Shown: piece by piece, positions 25,409 to 32,967 of the stretch
Numbering within the stretch: position 1 is the first letter of the stretch
Layout: every line of letters starts with the position of its first letter
NCBI RefSeq assembly: GCF_030263935.1
Contig: NZ_CP127162.1
Span: 448,001 to 512,000 of the forward strand
Length of the DNA: 64,000 bases
Reading direction: 5' to 3'
Source of the DNA: Paenibacillus polygoni
Lineage (GTDB): Bacteria > Bacillota > Bacilli > Paenibacillales > Paenibacillaceae
Position numbers and translations under genes: made by a program
Notes under the pieces: model-generated
Databases searched by the model: none
Seen by the model: the letters and a program-made list of their open reading frames with translations, nothing else
What the model was told of the DNA's origin: nothing

Positions 25409-25432
25409 AGCTGTCCTGTTTTCAGGGCAGCT
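25409..25432. repeat. 24-bp direct repeat flanking the IS, right copy
   Basis: Identical to 23838-23861. This copy retains the following TTCTTTG tail of the original terminator, whereas the left copy retains the preceding AAAAAGA. Confidence 0.9.
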
Positions 25433-25561
25433 TCTTTGTTTGCGTCTTATAACGGATCTAAACAAAATATTCAAGTTCAAGGCAGGAGCCCGGACGCCGG
25501 AAATCCTTTTTACATATGTATAGGGAGAAGCCTAATAGGCGATATAAGGGAGGAATATCTA

Positions 25562-25792
25562 ATGAATGAACAATATAGTTATCCGATGAATTCCAATTAT
25601 ATCTCAGGTTATCCTGTTAGCGGTTATGAACGGATGTATCAGACCTACGGAGGTAACTGGGAAGAACCTGTACAATCCTATGTTATGCCGCACAGTAACT
25701 CTTTACCGGTTCATAAGTATGCTGACGATTTGGCGGGAATCCTCCTCGTATTATTTGTTTTACTTGTTATCATCTCCAAGATCTTTCTTTAA
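25562..25792 (+). CDS. YjcZ-type small protein with longer N-terminus (3 of 3)
   Basis: ATG 25562 follows AGGGAGGAATATCTA; the frame is open upstream to 25373, but that part crosses the IS end and has no ribosome binding site. The 76-residue protein has a Tyr/Pro/Ser/Asn-rich N-terminal part (NYISGYPVSGYERMYQTYGG), then the conserved hydrophobic tail GILLVLFVLLVIISKIFL shared with the two smaller paralogues upstream. It is longer and lacks the Gly repeats. It is likely sporulation-associated; the SigK-like box seen before the paralogues is not evident here. Confidence 0.75.
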   Translation: MNEQYSYPMNSNYISGYPVSGYERMYQTYGGNWEEPVQSYVMPHSNSLPVHKYADDLAGILLVLFVLLVIISKIFL

Positions 25793-25808
25793 GAGGTGCT
25801 AAAATTGG

Positions 25809-25840
25809 ATAGCCCCCGTACCTAGGGTCCGGGGGCTGCT
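25809..25840 (+). terminator. GC-rich hairpin after the third YjcZ gene
   Basis: AGCCCCCG (25811-25818)/CGGGGGCT (25830-25837); no clear T-tract follows, so termination is plausible but not certain. Confidence 0.5.
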
Positions 25841-26368
25841 ATGTGCAAGGTCGCCCGCGTCGTGTCGATCGCGAACAGCTTGCGATTATTTAATTGATTT
25901 AACCTGTGGTTGCTAAATGCAGTGCTGCAATAGCTAACGATTCCTCTGGTGAACGGTGTTGTTCACACTTGCCGAGAATAACTGACTTTCACACAACAAA
26001 AGCCCTACCTCTCTTTTGTCCTTGCGGCTCCGAAGACCGCGCCAGTTTGAATGAAAATAAAATCTAAAATCTTTGTTTGGGTTATAACGCGATTCTTACT
26101 TCATGAGGTTTAATGAAGGAATTATTCTACTTTGAGGAATATGAATGGGGTTAAATACTACAATGCTTTTCATTATATCATAGTACAAGCTATAACACAA
26201 ATATATACGGCCTGATATACCAATATGATATATTTTCGGATTCATGGAAATCACTACTGGTTAATAATATAACAAGCAAGTAACGACATCCCTAGAGCTC
26301 AGGGTAATGGATTACAACAGTGAGAAACAACAAAAACATTACTATAAATGACGAGGAGATGAACGATC
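25841..26368. other. Intergenic region without recognised gene
   Basis: The first 200 bases are GC-richer than their surroundings and carry no long frame on either strand; the rest is very AT-rich. On the minus strand a short run near 25850-25890 could be a decayed coding end (translates LFAIDTTRATLH), but I could not identify a family. The csbD-like promoter must lie in the right part; no clear SigB box was found. Confidence 0.5.
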
Positions 26369-26572
26369 ATGGATAACAACGTATTTAAAGGAAAATGGAC
26401 ACAAATGAAGGGTGAAGCTAAAAAACAATGGGGTAAACTGACAGATGATGATCTGGATGTAATCAATGGTGAGAAAGACAAATTGATTGGTAAACTCCAA
26501 GAAAAATATGGTCACACGCGTGAACAGGCGGAGACTGAATACAACAACTGGAGCAATACAAACGTACGTTAA
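26369..26572 (+). CDS. csbD: CsbD family stress protein
   Basis: The 67-residue protein is preceded by GAGGAGATGAACGATC. The CsbD fold signature is complete: NVFKGKWTQMKGEAKKQWGKLTDDD, then VINGEKDKLIGKLQEKYGHTREQAE. CsbD-like proteins are small, helical, hydrophilic and belong to the general stress response in Bacillus (SigB). The biochemical role is unknown. It is monocistronic with a good terminator. Confidence 0.93.
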   Translation: MDNNVFKGKWTQMKGEAKKQWGKLTDDDLDVINGEKDKLIGKLQEKYGHTREQAETEYNNWSNTNVR

Positions 26573-26593
26573 TAACGTAGTTTGTTTACAAAT

Positions 26594-26635
26594 GAGAAGA
26601 GGATTGATTCTGCGGAATCGGTCCTCTTCTTTGTT
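26594..26635 (+). terminator. Terminator of the csbD-like gene
   Basis: GAAGAGGA..GATTC/GAATC..TCCTCTTC followed by TTTGTTT. Confidence 0.85.
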
Positions 26636-26713
26636 TATGTAGAATTAAATCTCAACATGGTATGATTTCTTTTATAATTAGAGATATGAATTTTGCTTCT
26701 AAAGAAGGGAACG

Positions 26714-27415
26714 ATGAATTTGCTCGGACAGACTCGTAAAGCAATTGTTATTGGAGCAACCGGAATGGTTGGTCAGCAACTGGTTACTGGGCTGCTTGAA
26801 CAGCATTCCTATACAGAAGTCGTTATTTTAGTGAGAGAATCACTAAAGCTTACTCATCCTAAGCTCATACAAGTGATCGTAAACTGGGATGAGCTTGAGA
26901 AATATGAATCTGCCTTTCATCAAGCCGATGATTTATTCTGTTGTTTAGGTACAACGATTAAAAAGGCAGGATCACAGGCTGCTTTTCGTAAAGTAGATCT
27001 CGAATATCCCGTAACCGCTGCGAAGATAGCAAAGCGTCATGGAATAAAACAATTTATTGGGATTTCTTCGATGGGTGCCAACGCCAAATCGCGTGTTTTC
27101 TATTCCCGAACCAAAGGCCAGTTTGAAGAAGAGGTGAAGAAGACAGGAATCCCTTCTATTCATTTCGTACGACCTTCACTGCTTCTTGGAGATCGGAAAG
27201 AACATAGAACAGGGGAGAAGATGGGTGAGGTTTTCCTTAGGCTCTTTGATCCGTTATTAAAGCTTGGAAAAGGGCGGCAATTTCGTGCGATACCAGGCTC
27301 CCTTGTAGCAGCTGCTATGATTCGTATTGCCTTACAGGAACAGAAGGGGATACATATCTATTCTAATCATGAGATCAGAGAGATCGCAGAATCGCAGCCG
27401 CTGTCCCAGAAATAG
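26714..27415 (+). CDS. NAD(P)H-binding oxidoreductase, TIP30/HTATIP2-like
   Basis: ATG 26714 follows AAGGGAACG; upstream extension is possible but unsupported. The 233-residue protein has the Rossmann loop VIGATGMVGQQLV near the N-terminus, LVRESL after beta-2, CCLGTTIKKAGSQAAFRKVD, FIGISSMGAN, and YSRTKGQFEEEVK with a YxxxK-like pair, then IHFVRPSLLLGDR. This matches the NAD(P)-binding TIP30-like group of extended SDRs. The substrate is unknown. It lies 69 bp upstream of ridA and could be cotranscribed, since no terminator separates them. Confidence 0.82.
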   Translation: MNLLGQTRKAIVIGATGMVGQQLVTGLLEQHSYTEVVILVRESLKLTHPKLIQVIVNWDELEKYESAFHQADDLFCCLGTTIKKAGSQAAFRKVDLEYPVTAAKIAKRHGIKQFIGISSMGANAKSRVFYSRTKGQFEEEVKKTGIPSIHFVRPSLLLGDRKEHRTGEKMGEVFLRLFDPLLKLGKGRQFRAIPGSLVAAAMIRIALQEQKGIHIYSNHEIREIAESQPLSQK

Positions 27416-27484
27416 ACAAGCTACGCACATTTGACTACAATAACGTATAGAAAAGTATGGAAATTTTGAAGGAGGTTCATCCGT

Positions 27485-27865
27485 ATGAGCAAAAACACGA
27501 TCACAACTGAAAAAGCACCGGGTGCCATTGGGCCATACAGCCAGGCTGTAGAAGCAGGCGGGTTTATTTTCACATCAGGACAGCTTGGTATTGATCCGGC
27601 GACGGGAGAGTTTGGAGCAACTGTAGAAGAGCAGACCCGTTTGTCTCTGGAGAATGTAAAAGCGATTCTTGAAGCAGCTGGGGCAGGACTTAACCAAGTC
27701 GTAAAAACTACGGTCTTCTTAAAAGATATGAATGATTTTGTCCGTGTTAATGAGGTGTATAGTTCATTCTTTGAACAGCCATACCCAGCGCGCAGTGCAG
27801 TAGAAGTCGCTCGTTTACCAAAAGATGCGCTTGTTGAAATCGAGACGATTGTAGTAAAAGGGTAA
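27485..27865 (+). CDS. ridA: RidA family reactive enamine/imine deaminase
   Basis: The 126-residue protein is preceded by GAAGGAGGTTCATCCGT. Family motifs are all present: [24 protein letters not shown] (substrate pocket Tyr), [32 protein letters not shown] (VKTTVF signature), [30 protein letters not shown] (conserved Arg and Glu). RidA (YabJ in B. subtilis) hydrolyses 2-aminoacrylate and related imines made by PLP enzymes, preventing damage. It is a cytoplasmic trimer in known homologues. Its 3' side is occupied by an IS-end remnant next to a terminator. Confidence 0.95.
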   Translation: MSKNTITTEKAPGAIGPYSQAVEAGGFIFTSGQLGIDPATGEFGATVEEQTRLSLENVKAILEAAGAGLNQVVKTTVFLKDMNDFVRVNEVYSSFFEQPYPARSAVEVARLPKDALVEIETIVVKG

Positions 27866-27890
27866 GATCTCATTCCAATGATGTTTTATT

Positions 27891-27946
27891 ACAAAAATAA
27901 AAAAGACTGCAGGCAAGCTAGTTTAAGCTAGTTTGGCTACAGTCTG
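27891..27946 (-). mobile_element. Solitary IS1182-type left end (remnant or MITE-like)
   Basis: About 55 bp match the inverted complement of the left end of the complete IS (23862 onward) with only a few differences, including AAAATAAAAAAGACTGCAGGCAA and the terminal CTACAGTCTG. No transposase sequence or right end lies nearby. The terminus directly abuts a 24-nt terminator hairpin. Confidence 0.8.
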
Positions 27947-27976
27947 AGACCATCGCTTTGGTGATGGTCTCTTTTT
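27947..27976 (+). terminator. Terminator downstream of ridA
   Basis: AGACCATC (27947-27954)/GATGGTCT (27963-27970) stem followed by CTTTTTG. The stem-loop is exactly 24 nt, like the hairpin targeted by the complete IS. Confidence 0.9.
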
Positions 27977-27982
27977 GCGTTC

Positions 27983-28741
27983 TTATTTTTTTCTCCGTAA
28001 GAAAATCCATACTGCAAATAAGAAAATGACAATGGCGAGCCCAATTGCTGTATAGGAGACTGCCAGGGTATCTGATTGTTTTACTCCGATAGCAATATAG
28101 GCCCATACGAACACAAGCGGCAGGATGAAGTCGTTATATCGATAGCTGACTGCAAAGGCAACGATGCTGCCGAGCAGCAGAAGAATGATAGCCCATGTTT
28201 GATCGCCAAGGTTGAATCCACTCCAGCCGAGTTTACTCAGCCATACAGTGATGTTAATCAGCGTTGCTACGCTAACCCATCCTAAGTAGATGCTAAATGG
28301 AAGTTTGACAAACCAAGTTTCTCCCGGTGTTGGAGATGGAATATCTCGTGTACGCACATACATTTGAATCAGTGAAAACAATAAAATAAGAATGACAAGT
28401 ACGGACCAGCCAATCTGGAGATTCTGCCATAGAATGATCCAGCCCGCGTTCGCTAAACAGCTGATGAAGAACCAGATTCCAACCTGTGCTGTGGTATTTC
28501 GATTTTTTTGAGAAGGCAAAAACTGAAAAATAACAAACCCGGCAAGGAGAAGATAAATGACTGACCAGATAATAAATGCATATCCAGCCGGAGTAATTAA
28601 TACCGGATAAAGTTCAGATACCTCCTGTGTTGTTCTTCCCCCGATCGGTAATATATTCGCGAGTGCGTTGACGACAATAACAAGAATCAAGCCTGCTGCA
28701 TTTAACCATTTGTAAGCGTTGTGGTTGCTGTTACCTTGCAT
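27983..28741 (-). CDS. Tryptophan-rich sensory (TspO/MBR-like) membrane protein
   Basis: ATG 28741 follows AGGAGGTCATCGT; upstream frame extension to 28792 has no ribosome binding site. The 252-residue protein has seven or more hydrophobic segments with frequent Trp: TPAGYAFIIWSVIYLLLAGF, CLANAGWIILWQ, PFSIYLGWVSVATLINI. The P.G..F..W and N..W patterns recall the TspO/MBR family, which binds porphyrins or lipids, although this protein is longer than the five-helix TspO. The C-terminal RRKK gives a cytoplasmic end. Role unknown. Confidence 0.65.
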   Translation of the reverse strand: MQGNSNHNAYKWLNAAGLILVIVVNALANILPIGGRTTQEVSELYPVLITPAGYAFIIWSVIYLLLAGFVIFQFLPSQKNRNTTAQVGIWFFISCLANAGWIILWQNLQIGWSVLVILILLFSLIQMYVRTRDIPSPTPGETWFVKLPFSIYLGWVSVATLINITVWLSKLGWSGFNLGDQTWAIILLLLGSIVAFAVSYRYNDFILPLVFVWAYIAIGVKQSDTLAVSYTAIGLAIVIFLFAVWIFLRRKK

Positions 28742-29012
28742 ACGATGACCTCCTGTACTTAGTTTTGGAGAGGGTGAATATGTACTGACCAACGAGTCAT
28801 GGAATACTTACCCATCTCTTAAAAAATTCAATCAAAAGAAATGCTTTCCTTGCAGGTGCTCTGCCGAAGTATAAGGCGGCAAATCACTTCATAATCAGGC
28901 ATGATCGTGCTCTATTTTCTATATTATGTAATTATATCCGTGAAATATCATTCAATTTCCTTTAAGTGGGTTATATATAAAATAAAGTGGTTAAAGAAAG
29001 GGGAGTTCATCC

Positions 29013-29891
29013 ATGAACCGAAAATCTTCACAGATGATGCAGCAGTTTATTTTCGTTGGTCCTGCTCTATTTTTCTTTATGCTCATCATCGCAGCACCGT
29101 TTCTGCTGGGGATGTATTACTCCTTCACGGAATGGAGTGGTGCCTCAAAAGATCCCGTTTGGATTGGGTTTGCTAACTTCACCAAAATATTTACAGACGA
29201 CCCGGCATTTCTGAAATCGTTTACATTTACCGCTTTGTTTACGGTGGCAGGGGTCCTGCTCACCAATCTGATTGGATTTTTTCTTGCTTACTTTTTAACA
29301 AAACCGCTGAAGACGAAAAATCTGCTGCGAACTGTATTTTTTATGCCGAATGTTATCGGCGGGCTCTTGCTCGGATTCATCTGGCAATTTATATTTGTCC
29401 GCGGCTTTGCATCGGTGGGCGAAGTGACGGGGCTTGCATTCTTTAATCTGCCTTGGCTTGGGGATGAAACGACCGCTTTCTGGGCCATCGTCATCGTGTT
29501 TGTATGGCAGACCGCAGGATATTTAATGGTAATTTACATATCTTCTCTAAACAATGTACCGACAGACGTGCTCGAGGCTGCTCAGATTGATGGGGCCACC
29601 CGTGGACAGATCTTAAGAAGTATTATCGTTCCGCTCATTATGCCGGGAGTTACGGTCTGTCTATTTCTTGCCATCTCTTGGTCGTTTAAGATGTTTGATC
29701 TAAACCTCTCGCTGACAAAAGGAGGACCCTTCCGCTCCACGGAGTCGCTTGCGCTGAATATTTATAATGAAGCATTCGTGAACGGAAGATACGGGCTTGG
29801 TACAGCGAAGGCACTTATTTTCTTCATCGTGGTTGCAATCATTACCAGCATCCAGGTTCGTCTGACGAAAAGCCGGGAGGTGGAAGCCTAA
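29013..29891 (+). CDS. Carbohydrate ABC transporter permease (MalF type)
   Basis: The 292-residue protein is preceded by AAAGGGGAGTTCATCC. Six membrane segments are visible; the first periplasmic-loop motif FTEWSG and the EAA loop VLEAAQIDGATRGQILRSIIVPLIMPG identify a CUT1-family permease. LSLTKGGPFRSTESLALNIYNEAF is typical of sugar permeases of the MalF/UgpA kind. Its last base is shared with the next gene (TAATG overlap). It pairs with the following permease. The sugar cannot be deduced; similar systems import oligosaccharides. Confidence 0.92.
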   Translation: MNRKSSQMMQQFIFVGPALFFFMLIIAAPFLLGMYYSFTEWSGASKDPVWIGFANFTKIFTDDPAFLKSFTFTALFTVAGVLLTNLIGFFLAYFLTKPLKTKNLLRTVFFMPNVIGGLLLGFIWQFIFVRGFASVGEVTGLAFFNLPWLGDETTAFWAIVIVFVWQTAGYLMVIYISSLNNVPTDVLEAAQIDGATRGQILRSIIVPLIMPGVTVCLFLAISWSFKMFDLNLSLTKGGPFRSTESLALNIYNEAFVNGRYGLGTAKALIFFIVVAIITSIQVRLTKSREVEA

Positions 29892-30727
29892 TGGAAACGA
29901 GCAAAAACTACCGTTTTTCTACCTTTTTTACCGAAATCATTATGATTTTAATCGCTCTATTGTTCCTCGTTCCGTTCTATTTCCTGTTTGTAAACTCGGT
30001 TAAAAGTTTTGGTGACCTGCTGACGAATGCGGCAGCATGGCCAAAAGCTTTTGAATGGGGCAATTATCAGCGAGCATGGGAGATTACCAAATTTCCAAAA
30101 GTATTATTCAACTCTCTATTTGTAACGATTGTCAGCAATTTACTGCTTGTCTTATTTAGTTCTATGACCGCCTACCGAATGGTAAGGCACAACAGCAGGT
30201 TTAACCGTATCCTCTTTGCACTGTTTGTGGCTGCCATGGTCATTCCTTTTCAGTCGATCATGATTCCACTCGTTAAGGTAACAAGCACCGTTGGGCTGAT
30301 GAATAGTCACTATGGACTGATTATTTGTTACCTCGGTTTTGGCATACCGATATCTGTATTTCTGTTCCATGGTTTTGTGAAGTCCGTTCCTATTGAGATT
30401 GAAGAGGCAGCAAGAGTGGATGGCAGCAATGCGTATGGGGTATTTTTCCGAATCGTATACCCTCTTATGAGGCCGATGTATGTGACGATTATTATACTGA
30501 ACACGCTTTGGATCTGGAATGACTACCTGCTTCCGTCCATTATTCTGCAGAATAGTTCACTTCATACCATTCCGATTGCCACGTATGCTTTTTTTGGACA
30601 ATACACGAAGCAGTGGGATTTAGCTCTGCCTGCGCTGGTGCTTGGCATTACACCAGTCATTATTTTCTTCCTTCTGATGCAGAAGTACATTATTCAAGGA
30701 ATCACCGCAGGTTCAGTAAAGGGATGA
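29891..30727 (+). CDS. Carbohydrate ABC transporter permease (MalG type)
   Basis: The 278-residue protein starts at the ATG overlapping the preceding stop by one base. Six membrane segments; the EAA loop IEIEEAARVDGSNAYGVFFRIVYPLMRP and IWNDYLLPSIIL are characteristic of CUT1 MalG/UgpE permeases, and the C-terminal YIIQGITAGSVKG is the usual end of the family. It partners with the MalF-type protein. No ATPase gene is in the operon; as known in Bacillus, a shared ATPase such as MsmX probably energises it. Confidence 0.92.
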   Translation: METSKNYRFSTFFTEIIMILIALLFLVPFYFLFVNSVKSFGDLLTNAAAWPKAFEWGNYQRAWEITKFPKVLFNSLFVTIVSNLLLVLFSSMTAYRMVRHNSRFNRILFALFVAAMVIPFQSIMIPLVKVTSTVGLMNSHYGLIICYLGFGIPISVFLFHGFVKSVPIEIEEAARVDGSNAYGVFFRIVYPLMRPMYVTIIILNTLWIWNDYLLPSIILQNSSLHTIPIATYAFFGQYTKQWDLALPALVLGITPVIIFFLLMQKYIIQGITAGSVKG

Positions 30728-30761
30728 CAGCTCATTTTATAATATACAGGAGGGGTTTATA

Positions 30762-32021
30762 TTGAGAAAAAAAGGGATATTTGCACTCACTTCAATATTA
30801 CTGTGTTCTCTCGTTGTTGCAGGCTGTGGTGGAGGTAAGGAGTCTGCTGATGGAAAGAAAACGATTAAAATCTTTCAATATAAGGTAGAAATAGCCGAAG
30901 CCTTTAGCCGTTTGATTACGGAGTATGAGACAGAGCATCCAGATATCAATATTGAGATCGAAACGGTGGGCGGGGGCAGTGACTACGGGGCTGCATTAAA
31001 AACAAAATTTGCCGGTTCCGAACATCCGGATATTTTTAATGTAGCCGGTTACCGTGAACTGGATACTTGGATCGATAGTCTAGAAGATCTCTCAGGAGAA
31101 CCTTGGGCAAACGATGTGCTTGATGTGGCCAAAGAACCAATGACCAAAGACGGCAAGCTGTATGGTCAACCTTTGGGACTTGAGGGATATGGATTTATAT
31201 ATAATAAAGATTTATTTAAGCAAGCCGGGATTACCGAATTACCGAAGACGCTTAGTCAGCTGCAGGCAGCAGCGCAGAAACTTCAAGATGCAGGAATTAT
31301 TCCCTTTTCGAACGGATATCAGGAATGGTGGGTACTTGGCAATCATAACGTAAATGTACCGTTTGCAAATCAAGCCGATCCAGTTGCTTTTGTCCAGGGA
31401 TTGAATGAAGGAACGGAGAAAATTCCAGGGAATCCCGTATTCGAGGATTGGATCAAGCTGCTTGATTTGACACTGCAATACAGCAATAAGAATCCGCTGA
31501 CCACGGATTACAATACCCAAGTGACGACCTTTGCTACAGGAGAAGCAGCGATGATGCAGCAGGGTAACTGGACACAGGTGCAAATCGATGGAATTAACCC
31601 TGATCTGAACTTAGGTATACTGCCGATGCCGATTGGAGATGATGCGGATGCGTCTGATAAACTTTTTGTCGGTGTACCCAATTACTATGTGGTGAACAAA
31701 GAGTCTGCTGTGAAAGAAGAAGCAAAAGACTTTCTTGAATGGCTTGTGACGTCCGAGACAGGGAAGAAATACATGACCGAGGAGTTTAAATTCATTCCTG
31801 CCTTTAAGAGTATTACGACAGATACCGAAGTGCTTGGCGATCTTGCTGCTGACATTATTCAGTATAGTGATGATAATAAAGCACTTAGTTGGTACTACAG
31901 TCGCTTCCCAGAAGGAGTGCCGCAAGAGTTTGGTGCTGTGATGCAGGCCTATGTTGCGAAGCCCGATCCTGTTAAGTTACTTGAAGATCTGCAGAAGAGT
32001 TGGGACAGCCTGAAAAAATAA
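30762..32021 (+). CDS. Carbohydrate ABC transporter substrate-binding lipoprotein
   Basis: The start is TTG 30762, six bases after AGGAGGGG. The 419-residue protein has a lipoprotein signal with lipobox VAGC (Cys about residue 22). The mature protein is a family 1 solute-binding protein: TIKIFQYKVEIAEAF, YETEHPDINIEIET, HPDIFNVAGYRELD, YGQPLGLEGYGFIYNKDLFKQAGI and AAMMQQGNW are typical positions. It is third in the operon after both permeases, whereas it is usually first. No regulator, sugar hydrolase or two-component system is adjacent, so the ligand is open. Confidence 0.92.
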   Translation: MRKKGIFALTSILLCSLVVAGCGGGKESADGKKTIKIFQYKVEIAEAFSRLITEYETEHPDINIEIETVGGGSDYGAALKTKFAGSEHPDIFNVAGYRELDTWIDSLEDLSGEPWANDVLDVAKEPMTKDGKLYGQPLGLEGYGFIYNKDLFKQAGITELPKTLSQLQAAAQKLQDAGIIPFSNGYQEWWVLGNHNVNVPFANQADPVAFVQGLNEGTEKIPGNPVFEDWIKLLDLTLQYSNKNPLTTDYNTQVTTFATGEAAMMQQGNWTQVQIDGINPDLNLGILPMPIGDDADASDKLFVGVPNYYVVNKESAVKEEAKDFLEWLVTSETGKKYMTEEFKFIPAFKSITTDTEVLGDLAADIIQYSDDNKALSWYYSRFPEGVPQEFGAVMQAYVAKPDPVKLLEDLQKSWDSLKK

Positions 32022-32027
32022 AACGAA

Positions 32028-32066
32028 GGAAAATGATCTCGTTTATTCGGGATCATTTTCCTTTAC
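32028..32066 (+). terminator. Terminator of the sugar ABC operon
   Basis: GGAAAATGATCTCG/CGGGATCATTTTCC stem with TTTA after it. Confidence 0.85.
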
Positions 32067-32138
32067 CGTGTTTTTATTTCTCCTCCTTGAACATACTAAG
32101 CTTATCCATTTTGTTCAAAAGCTGGAGGAGATGATCAG

Positions 32139-32774
32139 ATGAGAAAGTTTGTTTTTGTATGTGTAGTTGCAGTGCTTTTCTTCATGCAAACTGCTATTGT
32201 CATGGCAGAAGGACGCACGGATCATTCGAATTATTTAAATCCATCACTTGTGAATTTACTGCGGCAGGGCGGATATATTTTGTATGTAAGGCATGGAGAG
32301 GCAACGGTTGGAGAAGATCAGCCTAATTACGTACTCAGTGATTGCGCGACTCAAAGAAACCTTTCAGCACAGGGTAAACAACAAGCTGTCCTTTATGGGC
32401 AGAAGGTGAGGGATTTACAAATTCCATTGCAAACACCGGTTATCGCAAGTCCTTTTTGCCGAACAAGAGAAACTGCTGAACTCGCTTTTGGAGCGGGAAA
32501 TGTTCAAGCAGACCCTTTTTTGACGAAAGTTTATAAGCTAAGCGGTCAAGTAAGTGCGGAAGAACGAGACAGTACCCTAGCTGAACTAACTTCCATTTTA
32601 GAGAAGACTCCTCCTGATGGCATGAATAAAGTCATCGTAGCCCATAGTTTTCCGCCGGGGGTTGGGCTTGGGGAGATTCCTTACTTAGGAACGGTCATTA
32701 TCAAACCAAAAGGACAGGGAAATGGATATGAAATCGTAGATCTAGTTTCCTTTAACGAGTTATTAGGTTTATAA
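32139..32774 (+). CDS. Secreted histidine phosphatase family protein
   Basis: The 211-residue protein is preceded by AAGCTGGAGGAGATGATCAG. It has an N-terminal signal peptide (hydrophobic stretch ending VMAEG) and no lipobox. The RHG motif YVRHGEAT (catalytic His), the second Arg in SPFCRTRETAELAFG, and the second His in VIVAHSFPPG define the phosphoglycerate-mutase-like histidine phosphatase superfamily. The sequence GLGEIPYLGTVIIKP near the end fits the branch of small secreted or periplasmic members. Substrate unknown; extracellular phosphate release is plausible. Confidence 0.88.
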   Translation: MRKFVFVCVVAVLFFMQTAIVMAEGRTDHSNYLNPSLVNLLRQGGYILYVRHGEATVGEDQPNYVLSDCATQRNLSAQGKQQAVLYGQKVRDLQIPLQTPVIASPFCRTRETAELAFGAGNVQADPFLTKVYKLSGQVSAEERDSTLAELTSILEKTPPDGMNKVIVAHSFPPGVGLGEIPYLGTVIIKPKGQGNGYEIVDLVSFNELLGL

Positions 32775-32826
32775 TGTAAATTTACCGTATGAAATTACTT
32801 TTCAATGTAACTCATAGATATCACAT

Positions 32827-32870
32827 AAAAATCGGTTCAAGCTTTCAGGCTATAACCGATTCTTTTTTTG
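32827..32870 (+). terminator. Terminator of the histidine phosphatase gene
   Basis: AAAATCGGTT/AACCGATT stem and TCTTTTTTT. Confidence 0.9.
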
Positions 32871-32967
32871 TCTCCTATAGAAAAAAGTATGGTTTTGATT
32901 TTTAAAATGAACGATTTTCGTATATGATGAAGAGTAACAATCTAAAAGGGCTAACGGGTGACTTGCG

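Noticed and set aside
25373..25561. Upstream extension of the third YjcZ-type gene
   Set aside because: It runs through the IS terminus and repeat and has no ribosome binding site; ATG 25562 has a strong one.
25841..26040. Decayed transposase end on the minus strand
   Set aside because: Only a short stretch looks coding and no family or terminal repeats could be confirmed.
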